Assembly: GCF_932274485.2 (NCBI RefSeq)
Contig: NC_065881.2
Coordinates: forward strand, 16,774,613 to 16,838,612
DNA: 64,000 nt
Source of the DNA: Patella vulgata
Taxonomy: Eukaryota; Mollusca; Gastropoda; Patellidae
Direction: 5' to 3'
The notes under the pieces were generated by a model. That model searched no databases. It was not told the DNA's origin and saw nothing but the letters and a program-made list of their open reading frames with translations. Shown piece by piece: positions 1 to 13,100 of this stretch (position 1 is the stretch's first letter; every line of letters starts with the position of its first letter). The position numbers and the translations under genes are program-made.

Positions 1-3000
1 CAAAATTAAAGATAAAATTTGATCATTTAATAATATTTATTTGCAAGTTACAAGTAGAGAGAAAGACAAGAATTAAGAATAAAGCACTAGCAGTATTTCT
101 AGCTTTAGTTAGAGTGTGTTTTTACTTCAAGTTATTTACATTACATATATACATCTTTCTACATAGGGATGTACCATTCCCCCCATGCAGGTCTTGCTAT
201 CCAGCATTCAGTGTGAAAAGCAAGGGAAGACAACTCTGCTTGGGAGAATGATGTTTGTTCAAGTAGCATATATTATACATATATAAATACAACTAAAACA
301 ATGCTACTGTTATATACTACAGATTATTTAATTATATTCTATAACATTAATCCTGTGAAATTATTCTATTTCACAAAGTTTAAAAAAGTGAAATTGTACC
401 ATATTATACAGTCCTACACACAACCTTGATATTTTGTAAAATCCAACTTTATAAGGACTATCTAGCATTAATTGTTAACTGTCATCAACAGTCATTAATA
501 ATGACAGAAATCAACTATTTATCTATGATATTTGATACCATTTCCCCCCACTATTGTATTGACAGCAGATAGATCTTTTTGAAATTCAACTTCAAAACTG
601 TTGGAAATGTGAGTAGGACTGTATAAAGAAATGCTGTGAACTATTATAAAATGGAATGATTCTAAGAATGTGAAATGCTAATGTATAACTTACTTGGCCT
701 GAATTCAATTCATCAAAAATTTACTGACCCCAGGGGGAAACAATAGAAAAACATAAAAATACACAAGACATATATAATGGGTTATATATCACAAGAACAA
801 TTCCGCTTTAATGTGAAAAACTTTTAACTTAAGACCAGGGCTGATTTTAGCATAGCAGGCAATTTGATCTATAGCTCACTGAAACTAATTTGTTCTGCCA
901 GCTATAACCTTGCTTCAAGTGTACACTGAGTATTTCATTATATAATATATTCAAAACCTTAAGGGCTCCTGTACAATAAATATAGGACCCAGAACATACT
1001 GAAACATGCAAACATTTATATAAATTTTGGGGCCCACTGATCAGTTTGACCTGGTCCCCACAAGTGGGTAAATCTGACCCTGAAACAAGTAGTGATTTCC
1101 ATCTTAAGATTGTTCCTTAACCATCCGCAGTTAACTAACTACTGACACTTTTCTTTGATATATTCATTTCTAACATTTACATACCGGTATTAATAATAAA
1201 ATATTGTGAATTTAATTTCCAGTATGAAATAATGCAACATTTAGACAAGTGATATCCTTTTGAAGATATTAAAATATAATGATGTACATAAAAAGCCATA
1301 TATAGTGTTAAATTTAAAGGCTATGTAATATTAACTAATAATATATAGTTATATAAATATATTTTCTTCTAGATATTATGTATATTGTCAGTATTACATG
1401 AACAAAATAATTATAGATATACTAGTGTATTTCAAATTTAAATGCTTTGTAATATCTACTTATACAATAGGGTTACAAACATGAAATAAAATAGGGTTTA
1501 ATGTCCTACTTTTCTGCTCCAACTGGGCTAATGAAGACAAGCATATGCCATGCAGTGTGCTATAAGGCAAATTTTGCTTTGACAGTGGCTCTATGGTCTA
1601 CTCTTATTTCGAATTCAACTGTCAAGGGGTCTTTTATGTGTACATGGGATCTGTTTATCTGTTTTTTTGTCACATCCTAGCGACTAGACACTGTTTCTGA
1701 CCAGGTCCTCCGTCTTACAACACTGACAAGGGAAGACCATGCCAAAAAAGGTTAACAACATGAAAACCTTTTCGAGCTTATATATTTATTTATATCAATA
1801 TAGATATAAATGTTAAATGAAACAAATGCTGACAAATCCATTTAAAATTTCGTGACATCAAAAAACAATTGAAGAATTTCTGAATTTGATACTTTTAAGG
1901 TTTTTTTTGTTTTGTTTTTTTAAAAAAAAAGGCAAATAATGAAAAGTGACAAAAATATGAACACAAATTTATAACTTATTGCACATAAAAACAAAGACAG
2001 TTATCTAATTACACGGTACATTAAAACTCATATTTAACAGGTGTAAGATAAAGTTATAACAGAATAAAACAAAAACTACTTTCACTTTCAGTGGTAATAA
2101 AATCCAATCCAATTAAAACACAGAACCTACTTTGTTTTGTTTTTTTATATTTCAAATTTAGTTTTATTCCTCTTAAAGGATTTTTGATATAATAGGTCAG
2201 CCAATAAAATATTGTCTATTTAGTAAAGCTTTAGTCGAGGTGTGCACTGAATTATGGGAGACAATTATAGATCAGAGAAAAAACCCCAAAAGACCGAATT
2301 CAGTTGAAGTTCACCTGTCTGATCCCGGATGTAAATCTCCATCAAAATCAAGTCGGATCTATTTGAAGCTTAGAACATCAAAAGTATATATATAAAAAAA
2401 AAAAACGAAACAAAATATAGATGTGTATTTTAAACAGATTGAGAAAAATCCATCTTCATTTGTCAAGCTAGGCTTATACAACACAATCACTGACCCTTGC
2501 TTTACACCTTGACAAAGATGCCCTAATTTCCTAAATTAACAATTTTGAACAATTTGAACCACCTGTCTGCTGGCAGTCAGAAGTAAAAGAAACCAGATTA
2601 GCCATTTTTGTTGCTGTTCCAAGACGCTTAAACACATTCCATCAGGTTCACTTAACAGAAGTTTCACTTTGCTCTGCATAACACTGTAACATACTTTTTT
2701 AAATTGGGGTGTAAATCCGGCATCTTTGTCAAGACATGTGCTGTATTTATATCCCATAACAATTAAAAGCCAAACAAATAACAGCCATTTTTACAAAATC
2801 TACCCATGTGTTTGTGATGTCCTAAAAAGTTGAAACAAATGTACAACCTGCTATTTACATTTACCAGTACACAAAATGATCACCCTCTAAGTGAATTTTT
2901 AATACAATTATAATTTACAAAAGTTAACAGACTTTGAAATTTCAAATTGTATTTGATTTTAAATATAAAGATAGGTTGCCAGGTAACAAAACACACATCC

Positions 3001-3690
3001 ACAGAAGCTCAGTCACCTGAAAGTCTATAAAGGATGTGTTATTATTTTTTTCATCAGGGGCAACAACCTATGAAGTAATTATCAGAAAGGATCAACATGA
3101 GTGACAACAATATATGATCACACTTCTATACTATAAGGGTTTATAAAACGTTCTTGAATGCCCAATTAGAAATACAAGTTTCACTGTATCTATAGTGAGG
3201 TTTTCCAATATATAACTGATGTTTAAAACTTTTCCTAATTCAATTGGTGTGGTTTAGTCCTTTAATTATCCTGCGCCCAACGAAGTTATTGGAAAGATAT
3301 TGAATTGAACACTCTTCATTCTTTTGTCCCGGTTTTCGAAGCATATATCATCAACTGTTTAAAATATAGTTATGAAACTTTGTATACACATCAATATATT
3401 TAGTGGTTGTGCATTTTTCTCAGATTTAATAATATTTGCATTTCTATGGTATTAATTAAACATAATTTTTGGTGTTCGAGGGGTGCTGGAGGATGATGAT
3501 GACGACTGGATCTTCTTATTCTCAATTCAATTTGTAGTTGTTGTAAAAATACATGTTTTCTTTAGGTGAATGCCTTTTTATCCACACATGCAAAACGAAT
3601 CGCAATAAAATATTATTTACAATATTTACAACCCATGTGAAGTCTTTTAGTTTATAAACATTATCTTGTAAAATAATAAACTTTAGAGTA
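1..3690. other. AT-rich stretch, no gene recognised
   Basis: Only short open frames without recognisable motifs. One degraded SINE lies at 1481-1752. A 73-codon minus-strand frame at 2536-2757 has no family features. The stretch could hold the 3' UTR or introns of a gene outside the window. Confidence 0.5.
1481..1752 (-). mobile_element. SINE-A copy, degraded
   Basis: Antisense copy of the window's most common SINE: A-rich tail side at the left (TGAAATAAAATAGGGTTTAA), then CCAACTGGGCTAATGAAGAC and the body up to CACTGACAAGGGAAGACCA. The tRNA-like head is missing. Confidence 0.75.
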
Positions 3691-4260
3691 TTATAAATTA
3701 GAATAAATTCTTCTTCGGACTTAAAATCATGGCACAGCTACTTCTACAGTTCGGTCTGGCATTAGGAGCTAATCCATGCTGAAAGTAATGAAACAATATA
3801 TAAATATCACATATTTATTCAGTAATTCCACATTAAAACGTATTTTTCAAAATAAATCGTATCTTTTTAATTACAAAATCTGCTTACTATAGCCCCTGTA
3901 CATCATTTGCCTTTTTCTGACAATATCTAATTTTTCACAACTTAATCAATACTAAACAGTACTTAGACAATCTCCCGGCTGGAACAGGATCACGATAAGA
4001 AATAGTTCTTTTTAAAAGAGTTGACGCAAAATTTGTAGGTGGCTCCGAATTGTTTATATTTCAAAATTTTTAATTCATCTTATCTTTCTAAGTACTGTTA
4101 TTCACTTTAGTGATTCATCTTCCCAATATTGCAGTTTGCAGTGGATTCAGAATACCTCAAATGGCCATGCACATCTTTAAATTAATGTTGATTACTGACA
4201 ACATACACTTTCTGGCAGTTTAGATTTATGCAACTATAATTGGCAGTAGGGTGGGCGTTA

Positions 4261-4881
4261 CCAATCTCATTACAATACAGATCTATATTTGGTTTCAATG
4301 GCCTCCACTACATGAACATCTGACCGGTTGTACTTGGAGGTCATGAAATGAAATGAAATGGGGTTTAACGTCCTACTGTTTTGCTCCGAACTGGGCTAAT
4401 GAAGACGGGCATACGCCATACAGTGTGCTATGAGGGAAATTTTGCCCGAACAGCGGCACTACGGCCTACCCTTATATCGAATTCCAACTGTCAAGGGATC
4501 TTTTACGTGCACGCCAATGAGTACACGGGACCTCGGTTTTTCATCCCATCCGAACGACTAGACAGCTGTCCTTGTCAGCCCCTCCGTCCTGCATCACTGA
4601 CACTTGGAGGTCAAGTTGGGAGTGATGTGAGCGACTGTGTTCTAAGTGGCTATTCGTAAATACAATGTTTGCTTCGTTATGTTTTCTATTGGTGTGAATG
4701 TCTACTCAGTTTCCCCGAGCCACATGATAAGAATCGACTCAACAGTCCATTTGATTTGCTATGGTAATTCCTCACATCACCAAGAACATGGGTTATTTAA
4801 CAACACTTCCAGATCCTGGTGTAGAAAACACACAAAGAAATTTTGAAACCATAATATAGTATCTGTGTTTTAATCAGACTG
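4261..4881. mobile_element. hAT-like MITE interrupted by a SINE
   Basis: Starts near CAATCTCATTACAATACAG and ends GATCTGTGTTTTAATCAGAC, the inverted ends of a ~365-bp family also found at 15861, 46936, 57261 and 61480. A SINE at 4344-4601 splits it. Confidence 0.7.
4344..4601 (-). mobile_element. SINE-A copy nested in MITE, with target duplication
   Basis: Flanked by ACTTGGAGGTCA at 4332-4343 and again at 4602-4613, a clean 12-bp target duplication. The tail (TGAAATGAAATGAAATG) is at the left, so it lies on the minus strand. It is 5'-truncated at GCATCACTGA, the same point as several other copies. Confidence 0.88.
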
Positions 4882-4899
4882 GGATGTCAACATTCTTGA

Positions 4900-7000
4900 A
4901 TAGTCGAAAAGAGAATTCTTCATGCACAGTTGATCATATTAACATGACCTCAGGGTTTTTATTGAAACCCAGTAGAGCAGGGGTGGCTAACCTATATGGC
5001 ATATACATGCATGACTATTTACGTACTTAACGCTTTTATCTCCCCCCTCCCCCTTAATTTATTCTTGCGAAGTTAAATGGCACATCTAAAGTTGTATGTT
5101 TGAATTTAAAATTTGCCAACCTTGCAGTCGATTCTCACTCGCACCAACACACTATCTAGCTGTATAGATGATATATGTACCATGATAATATATATATAAT
5201 ATATATATTGAAAGACACAAGACAGTGACAGCATTAAGATACAAACCATTCTCTTTACTTTTAATACATTGTAGTTGATCATATCAAGAAACTTAATAAG
5301 CACAATATAGCAGATAAAAAAAAAAAATATTGCAGAAAAGATATACAATGTAGCAGAAAACTAAATAAGCAGACAAACATAAAATAAATGGTAAATGAGA
5401 AAAATGAAGAAATATTGCAGACATAAATAATACAGTAGAAAAATTAGCAGACAAAAATAAAATACAGAGTATGAAAGAAAAAATCAAAATATAGTAGGAA
5501 ACAAACTACAATAAGAAGACAGACAGAAACTGATACAGGTACAAAAAAAAGTCTAGCACACAGATAAAGATTTTAATCTAAGCTTAAAACAAGAAACCAA
5601 TATTTAGAAAAACATTTTGGATAAGGAATTTTAAACTAATATTACTAATTATTAGTGAGTGCATTTTTCAAAATTAATTTGAAACCAAAACCATTTTATT
5701 TTAAACTTCTGATGTAAACAAACTGAATTTTTGCATGCTTTTTAACAAAAAAAAAATATTTGACACTTCTGAGATTTAAAGTTGTGAATCCCTTTTGTGT
5801 GTTGGAAAATATCTAATTTCTCACGGCGCAATCTATGCTAAAATATACTTAATTTCAATATTTAACATTTAAAGGTCCGATGCACCATTTTCAGCAATAG
5901 GAATCTCTTCTAAACTACAATATTGTTAAAGATGAATCTCTAATACTAATAGGAATATCAGTCCAATGATGATTCAATCCCATTCAGTATTTAAAAAGAT
6001 ATGATGAATTGAAATTTCATCGATCTATGCTGCTCGCTATGAAATAAGCCCCGACCATTTTGATGTCAATGAAAATTTAACGATAGGCCTGTTTTAAATC
6101 TTATCGAATCCAAGTTAGGACATTATCTAGCATCAGTATTTTGATTTCGTTCTGTTTGTTTAAGTAAATGATCAATCTGACTACATATTAGCATGGAGAT
6201 TTGATATTTTAGCGATATATGCCAACGGTGTATCGTTACTTGAATTAAGAAAACAGAATTACAATATCAACAGCAGATAATCTCCCACCTGGAATTCAAT
6301 CGGATTAAAAAGAGGCCCATCAAAAAAAATTTTACTCAACACATATATAGGTAGCATTGGTTTGTTTATATCGTCAGTAGAGGACGTTGAATGTTCCAAA
6401 ATATTTAATACATCTTATCTTTGTAAATCCTGATAGAAACTGAACCACTTTTGAACTGATATTCCATTTAGAGATTCAACTTCCACGATATTGTAGTTAA
6501 AAACTAATAAATTTGTTGACAATGGTGATCGATTTCATAACATTCTGCCTTTCTATATTTTGTATACCAAATGTTCATAAGTTTTAATAAAATCATAAGA
6601 AACATGATTGGACCAAACTACATGAAAATCTCAGGAATGACATTTTATAAAATCTGCATGCCAAGAAAGTTTTAAGCCGTGCAAAATATAACCAAGGCTA
6701 TCTGTCTTTGTAACTTTATAGTTACCTTTCTAACTGACTTTATAGTTTAAACAGTCAGTTTGGCTCGCTTTGTGGGGATCTGAATGAATCAAAAATATTT
6801 ATTAGAATGAAATTGAAAATGAAGGGAAGTGGTCTATAATTCTACTATTACATGAGTATTATTAATAATTTAACCAGCCAGGTCTTGACATGAGATGATA
6901 TCGTAATAAAAATGCTTTTTGAATTTGTTTGTCTAAATATTAAGCTCACTATCGTGCATGCGCCGAGATGCAACCTTTAATTGTCCATGCACCACTGACT
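4900..7000. other. No gene; degraded dispersed repeat
   Basis: AT-rich. The part about 5790-6560 shares phrases such as AATATCTAATTTCTCAC, AGATAATCTCCCACCTGGAA and TTTAATACATCTTATCTTTG with about 3895-4240, 9240-9480 and 35490-35760. This suggests an old interspersed repeat of several hundred bases. No coding motif seen. Confidence 0.4.
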
Positions 7001-7029
7001 GTTAATATATATTTACAAAAATTTTTAGG

Positions 7030-8345
7030 CATGTACTTCCAGACCGATTTCAAACGAGGTGTGACCTTTAATTGTCCGCGCACTGCTGACTGTTACTATA
7101 TATTTACAAACCAGCTTGATATACCATATTTTTACGCTATTTGAGAACGAAGGGCGACCATTTTGTCTGTCAGTTTTGGGCCGATTTTCACGAAATTCGA
7201 ACTCAGCCGCCCTTAGGGTGTAACGGTGATATAATAATACGTTTTTTTAAATCGGATAAAAATTATGACCTCTATAGGGTCCACAAGCTAAAAATGTGAT
7301 TTTTCGTACAAACAGGGGCCATAATTTAGGAAGTTACGGTCTGATATGCGCAAATATCGAAAGGAACCGAGATCTTTGGGTTATAAACTTACATTTCAAG
7401 TTTCAACAAAATCGGATAAAAATTGTGACCTCTATAGGGTCCACAACCTTGATATACCATATTTTTACGCTATTTGAAAACGAACGGCGACCATTTGGTC
7501 TGTCAATTTTGGGCCGATTTTCACGAAATTCGAACTCAACCTTCCTTAGGGTGTAACGGTGATATAATAATACGGTTTTTTAAATCGGATAAAAATTATG
7601 ACCTCTATAGGGTCCACAAGCTAAAAATGCGATTTTTCGTACAATCAGGGGGCATTATTCAGGAAGTTACGGTCTGATATGCGCAAATATCGAAAGGAAC
7701 CAAGATCTTTGGGTTATAAACTTACATTTCAAGTTTCAAATAAATCCGATAAAGATTGTGACCCTTTTAGGGTCCACAACCTTGATATACCATATTTTTA
7801 CGCTATTTGAGAACGAACGGCGGCCATTTTGTCTGTCAATTTTGGGCCATTTTCACGAAATTCGAACTCAGTCATCCTTAGGGTGTAACGGTGATATAAT
7901 AATACGGTTTTTTAAATCGGATAAAAATTATGACCTCTATAGGGTCCACAAGCTAAAAACGCGAGTTTTCGTACAATCAGGGGCCATAATTCAGAAAGTT
8001 ACGGTCCGATATGCGCGAATATCGAAAGGAACCGAGATCTTTAGGTTATAAACTTACATTTCAAGTTTCGTCAAAATCGGATAAAAATTGTGACCTCTAT
8101 AGGGTCCACAAGCTAAAAACGTGATTTTTCGTACAATCAGGGGCCATAATCCATGAAGTTTCAATCCGATACATGCCAATATCGAAAGCAGCCGAGATCT
8201 TTTGGGGATAAACCTATATTTCAAGTTTCGTCAAAATCGGATAAGAATTGTGACATGTAGAGAGTCCACAAACAATTGTGGACGGACGGACGGACAGGGG
8301 CGACGGCATAATACGTCCACATGAAAATGTGGGCGTATAAAAAAT
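7030..8345 (+). repeat. 333-bp tandem repeat array with GGACGGACGGACG end
   Basis: CTTGATATACCATATTTTTA recurs near 7112, 7446 and 7779, giving a ~333-bp period over about three and a half units, with a shorter internal repeat (ATCGGATAAAAATTGTGACC, then CTCTATAGGGTCCACAA). The array ends in GGACGGACGGACGGACAGGG and an ACGTCCACATGAAAATGTGG hairpin. Short frames of 60-97 codons here are products of the repeat. Such arrays with (GGAC)n ends are common non-autonomous elements in mollusc genomes (general knowledge). Confidence 0.85.
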
Positions 8346-8703
8346 GTAGGCATGTACTTCCAGACTGATTTAAAACGAATACTCTTTCTTGAGTCTGGAT
8401 AATCAAGACTACTTAAGGTGGATGTAGAAAATTGTGTTCACATTTTTTTTTCTTTAGCCAAGCTACTGTTTGGTGTGTGTAGTCATTTACTTGCCATTCA
8501 TTTGCTCATGTCAAGCCCCGCATTAACCAATTTGATGCTAGTACATCCACAAACTTTCTTGACATGCATGATCAAATTTTTATCAAAAATATTTTTTTGT
8601 TTTTATTTAAATCGTTAAAAAACTGATTAATCAATGAATTTGTTCTGTATTAAACATGGATTTGAAAGTGAAAGTAATTAACATGATGATTTACAAAATG
8701 AAA

Positions 8704-8880
8704 GGGGCTGGCTATTGGTTGTGAGATATTAGTATGAAAGGGTTGGGTATTGGTTGTGAGATATTGGCATGAAAGGGGTTGGGTATTGGATGTGAGATAT
8801 TAGTATGAAAGGGGCTGGGTATTGGTTGTGAGATATTAGTATGAAAGGGGTTGGGTATTGGATGTGACACATGAGATATT
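8704..8880 (+). repeat. 36-bp minisatellite, about five units
   Basis: The unit GGGTATTGGTTGTGAGATAT followed by TAGTATGAAAGGGGTT is repeated about five times with small changes. Because 36 is a multiple of three, the minus strand reads as a repeating NPFHTNISQPIP peptide, which has no sign of being a real protein. Confidence 0.9.
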
Positions 8881-9480
8881 AGTAGATGATTGTGAAGCAT
8901 TAGAACTTTTTTTTTTTTTTAAAAATAAACATTTGAATCAACACATTCACACAAACAAAATGATGGGAAAGGGGGATCTGTGAGGGTACAACAGACTAAA
9001 CATTCTTTTCTATTCACTTTACATACTAACTAGGACCTCCAAAAAATTGATTTATTATAATATAATTGATACTCTGCAATATGAAATCTGGCATATGAAT
9101 ATTTTAATTCTACTTTCATTTTTGATGGTCGTCTTCATCTAATTCATTTAAATTCAAATAAACAGAGTTTGTGTATCAGAATATGTATGGCTTTGTTACA
9201 ATACACAGCCCTATTCTATTAATTTTAATTTTCTCTGATCGTCATTTTCATTTTTTGTATAATATCTAATTATTCACTGCTTAATCCATGTTAAAATGTG
9301 CGGTACGCAAATTGATAGTAGTGAAGATTACAGATGGAGATTGCTTGATTTGACCACAGACCGATTTATACCTCTGCAGAGGATGCTAATGTTGAGAAAT
9401 TTTTAATTCATTATATCTGTGTAAATACTGAATTGAATTGAACATTTTTAGACTGATATATATTTTGATATTCCACTTAA

Positions 9481-9854
9481 GATATATTATGTAAGATTTA
9501 GATAAAGAACTAACCATTTTTGCTATAATAGCTCAAAAACTGATAATGTAAAATGAAAATATTCAAAATTTCATTCAAATTACTTCATTCTGAGCTAAGA
9601 TATTGCTTGTTGTTTTGACGCGATGTGTGCATTGTGGTAACCAGGGCACTGGTATATTTGAGACTTAGCCTCGCTTTCCCATTTTTAAATTAAATTAATC
9701 TAGTTAAGATCTCAAGTATCCTATAATTCCTATGCCATCGAGAGTTTATTATGGTCTTGTTTTGTTAATAAATGTCTAATTAATAGTTTATATAACATTT
9801 TAGGCCTAAAGAAAGACCTGCAATAGGCAGATTTAGCTCTTGCATAATGTATGT
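9481..9854. mobile_element. TTAA-flanked MITE
   Basis: Begins TTAA-GATATATTATGTAAG and ends TTGCATAATGTATG-TTTAA. It shares terminal inverted repeats and TTAA flanks with copies at 12385, 19229, 37622, 41894 and 56731. Confidence 0.75.
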
Positions 9855-10103
9855 TTAAACAATATTATAGTTTGCAAGGAATTCAAAATCCATGAAAAGA
9901 CAATCAGAGATATAAATCTGAATTTTTATCTGAATCTGAACTCAAATTTTTTCATTAGATTTGTACTCTTTGACCTAATTTTTTCTACACCAACTGGACT
10001 AATGAAGACAGTGTTTTTTGTTATATTTTAAAACAGAATCAAGAGAATGTTTCTCTGTCGTGGTTAATAGAAAATTGAGCTGGTGCATTGAACTGAAAGA
10101 AAT

Positions 10104-13100
10104 TTAAAATATACACACAGCAAAATCTTGATATGATCCCGTTGACGCTAGACTCGAATCTCCACTTACAGCACTGTCACCGCTGCTTACCGTGGTCCGA
10201 CTAAACATGTGACTTTGATCTTGAACCTGACTTTTGACCATCTTATTACGCTCCGATAAAATTTTTCGGTGTATTCGACTTGATCTTCTCTTTTGTTTTG
10301 GAGTCTGAAAAAATACATGAAATGGCCGTAAAATATTAGCCCCAATTAGAGGTTAACCGCTTTTAACTACAGCTCCTTAGACCACCTCAAACTGTCTGGG
10401 TCACATGAATAGCTCTGGCACCCCAATAGCTAATATATGTTCCTACAACACAGAGCTATTCACATATATAGGACAGTTTGAGGTGGTCAAAAGAACAGCA
10501 GTTTGGGGAGGTTTCGGGTTGTTCATGGATATAGTCAGTATTTATATGTATCAAGTGCTAAAGACAAAATAACTGAAAAGCTAGCATTCAAGGTTTACAT
10601 ATAAAAAACACTAAGATGTCAAAATTCAAGAACTTAGATATTGAGTCATGAAAGAAACGAGAACAGTAGTAAGCATTTATCATTAATGCAAACATTCAAA
10701 GATGAAAGGGGCTACAACAAAGATAGTTGTCCATGCAACGCAACATATGCCCGCAGCAGAAGTCGTCTGATCAGTCCACGTCGCATATTTATTCATTTGC
10801 ATTACAGGACACTAAAAACTGATCAAGGTAACCTTCTACCTTGCAAAATATAAACATAACATGTACCAATAATCAGGTGTTCGAGTAATCAAAAATAATT
10901 TAAAATTAATAGGCTTTTTGGTTCATGAACAGAAAGAGAAAGAGAGACAGAGAGAGAAATGGGGTTAACGTCCACTCGACACAAACTAGTCATTTTGGGA
11001 CTAACATATGGTTCTATTTTATTTCAATAATTCGCTTGCGCATAGGGGTCTTTAGCAGTGGGAGGAAACCTGAGGACCCAGAGAAAACCCACGACGTTGG
11101 ACAGGCGACCCTACAGGGGATTCAAAACCACGCCAGTTGACTCAAAGACAGGCCTTATGATACAGCGCGCACATGCTAGCCATTCGGCCATCCAATCCCC
11201 CTCATGAACAGAAAGACTGTATAAGTTTCATGTCAATCATATGATAACTGAATAATACCAATTGATCTCTCAATAACATCACATACTATAAACCATTTTG
11301 TTAGCATTTGAGAAACATGGAGGTTTGTAAGATTCAATAAGCTTGTAAATTGCCATAATGTAGAATGTTTTAACTCTATGTAAAGACTGGACGTGGTTGG
11401 CTATTATAAATTAATAACAATATTGAAACTTTAACAAAGACTGGACATGGTTGGCTATTATAAATTGATATCGAAATGCTACTTTAAGAATTCTCACCTC
11501 TGTTTTTGATCGTATTTTTGTTACTGATAATGGTGCTCTTGCTAGTGGGGAAGCAAAAACACTTCGATGATGTAAGCGACTCATTGAACCTGGTGTTTTT
11601 GTTTCGTTCATCTGTAATGTTACATGCAGTGAAGTTAGAATTTAAAACCACGAAACATATTAATATCAACAAGCCAACAGTGAGTCCAATGTCCCCAACC
11701 CCACTCCCAAAATAAATAGATGACACACATTAATTACTTGCAGATTTTATCACTCTACTCAATTAGAATCAAGAGTGATTGTGTTCCAAAGCACTGACAA
11801 ATCAAATTACTTATCTGTGCTTCACCTGAGAGAAGAATGTTCATCATTTAACTTAGTCAAGGTATTGATGTGATAAAACTATAAACCAAGTTTCATCATT
11901 CGCACTCAAATAGAATCAAAGTCTGGCTGGACCAATCAAATAGTTTGTCTAAGCAGTGAATGTCCACACGATCGTCAAGATATTCATCTGACGAATAAAT
12001 CTCCATAAATCAAATTGTTTATCTCTGATTAGTCCAGACAGAAAATGCTCATTATCAAGACATTCACCTAATGAACAAATACACAGAATTTGAACAGTCT
12101 ACCTCAATTAGAAGCAGGGTTATCCTGTTCATAAATTGTGATGGACAGGCAGACTAACAGACAAACCCATTTTATAGTCCCCTTTGTTTTTTTGAAAGGC
12201 GGGGTGTGACAATAATAACATGTGTTTCCATAACAACTTGGTTCCTCACAAATCAGGAATTACATAATGTAAAAAGAAAAATAAAGTATTTTGGAACAAA
12301 TTACAGTAGAAATATTATAGATTTTATGCTTAAGTCAAAAGACATGAAATAAAGACATCATTCAAATAGAATATTGTAGATTAAAGATGCATTATGTAAG
12401 ATTTAGATAGAGAGCTGGCCATTCATGCTATAATAATTTGAAAAAGACAATGAAAAATGAATATATTGAAAATATCATTCAAATTACTTTATTCTGGGCG
12501 AAGTTATGACTAGAAATAGCATAGATCATTCATTATCGTAACAACAGTACTTGACTACCGAGACTTAGTCTTGGTTGTCCATTTTACTGTTAATTTTTCA
12601 TACCTTGTCGATGTTTAAATCTATTTAAATTATCGCTATCCGATGTTCTAAAGAGTTGAATTAAGCTTGTTATGTTATATAACAGTTGAAGCCAAAAGAA
12701 AGACTTATGATAGTCAGATTAATCTCTCACATAATGCGAGAGAGAGAAATGGGGTTTAACGTTCACTCGACACAAACTAGGTCGTTTCGGGACTAACACT
12801 TGGTTCAATTTTATTTCAATCATTCGCTTGCGCATAGGGGTCTTTAGCAGTGGAAGGAAACCGGAGCAGAAACCCACGCAAGTTGACTCAATGACAGACC
12901 GTATGATACAGCGCGCGCGTGCTAACCATTCGGCCATCTACCCCCCCCCCTTCACATAATGGATCTTTAATGCACTATATATTTCATATATAAATTGTGA
13001 GAATATAAACAAAATTCTGTAAAACAAAAGTAGTGAATAAAAAGATGTGTAGATTGTAAAATCTTTAAGTGCTGAAACTAAGAACATAATTACTGAGTGT

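Noticed and set aside
7296-8051. Overlapping frames of 67-97 codons
   Set aside because: They repeat with the 333-bp array and are a by-product of it.
8712-8900. NPFHTNIS repeat protein
   Set aside because: Translation of a 36-bp minisatellite; no start context or conserved domain.
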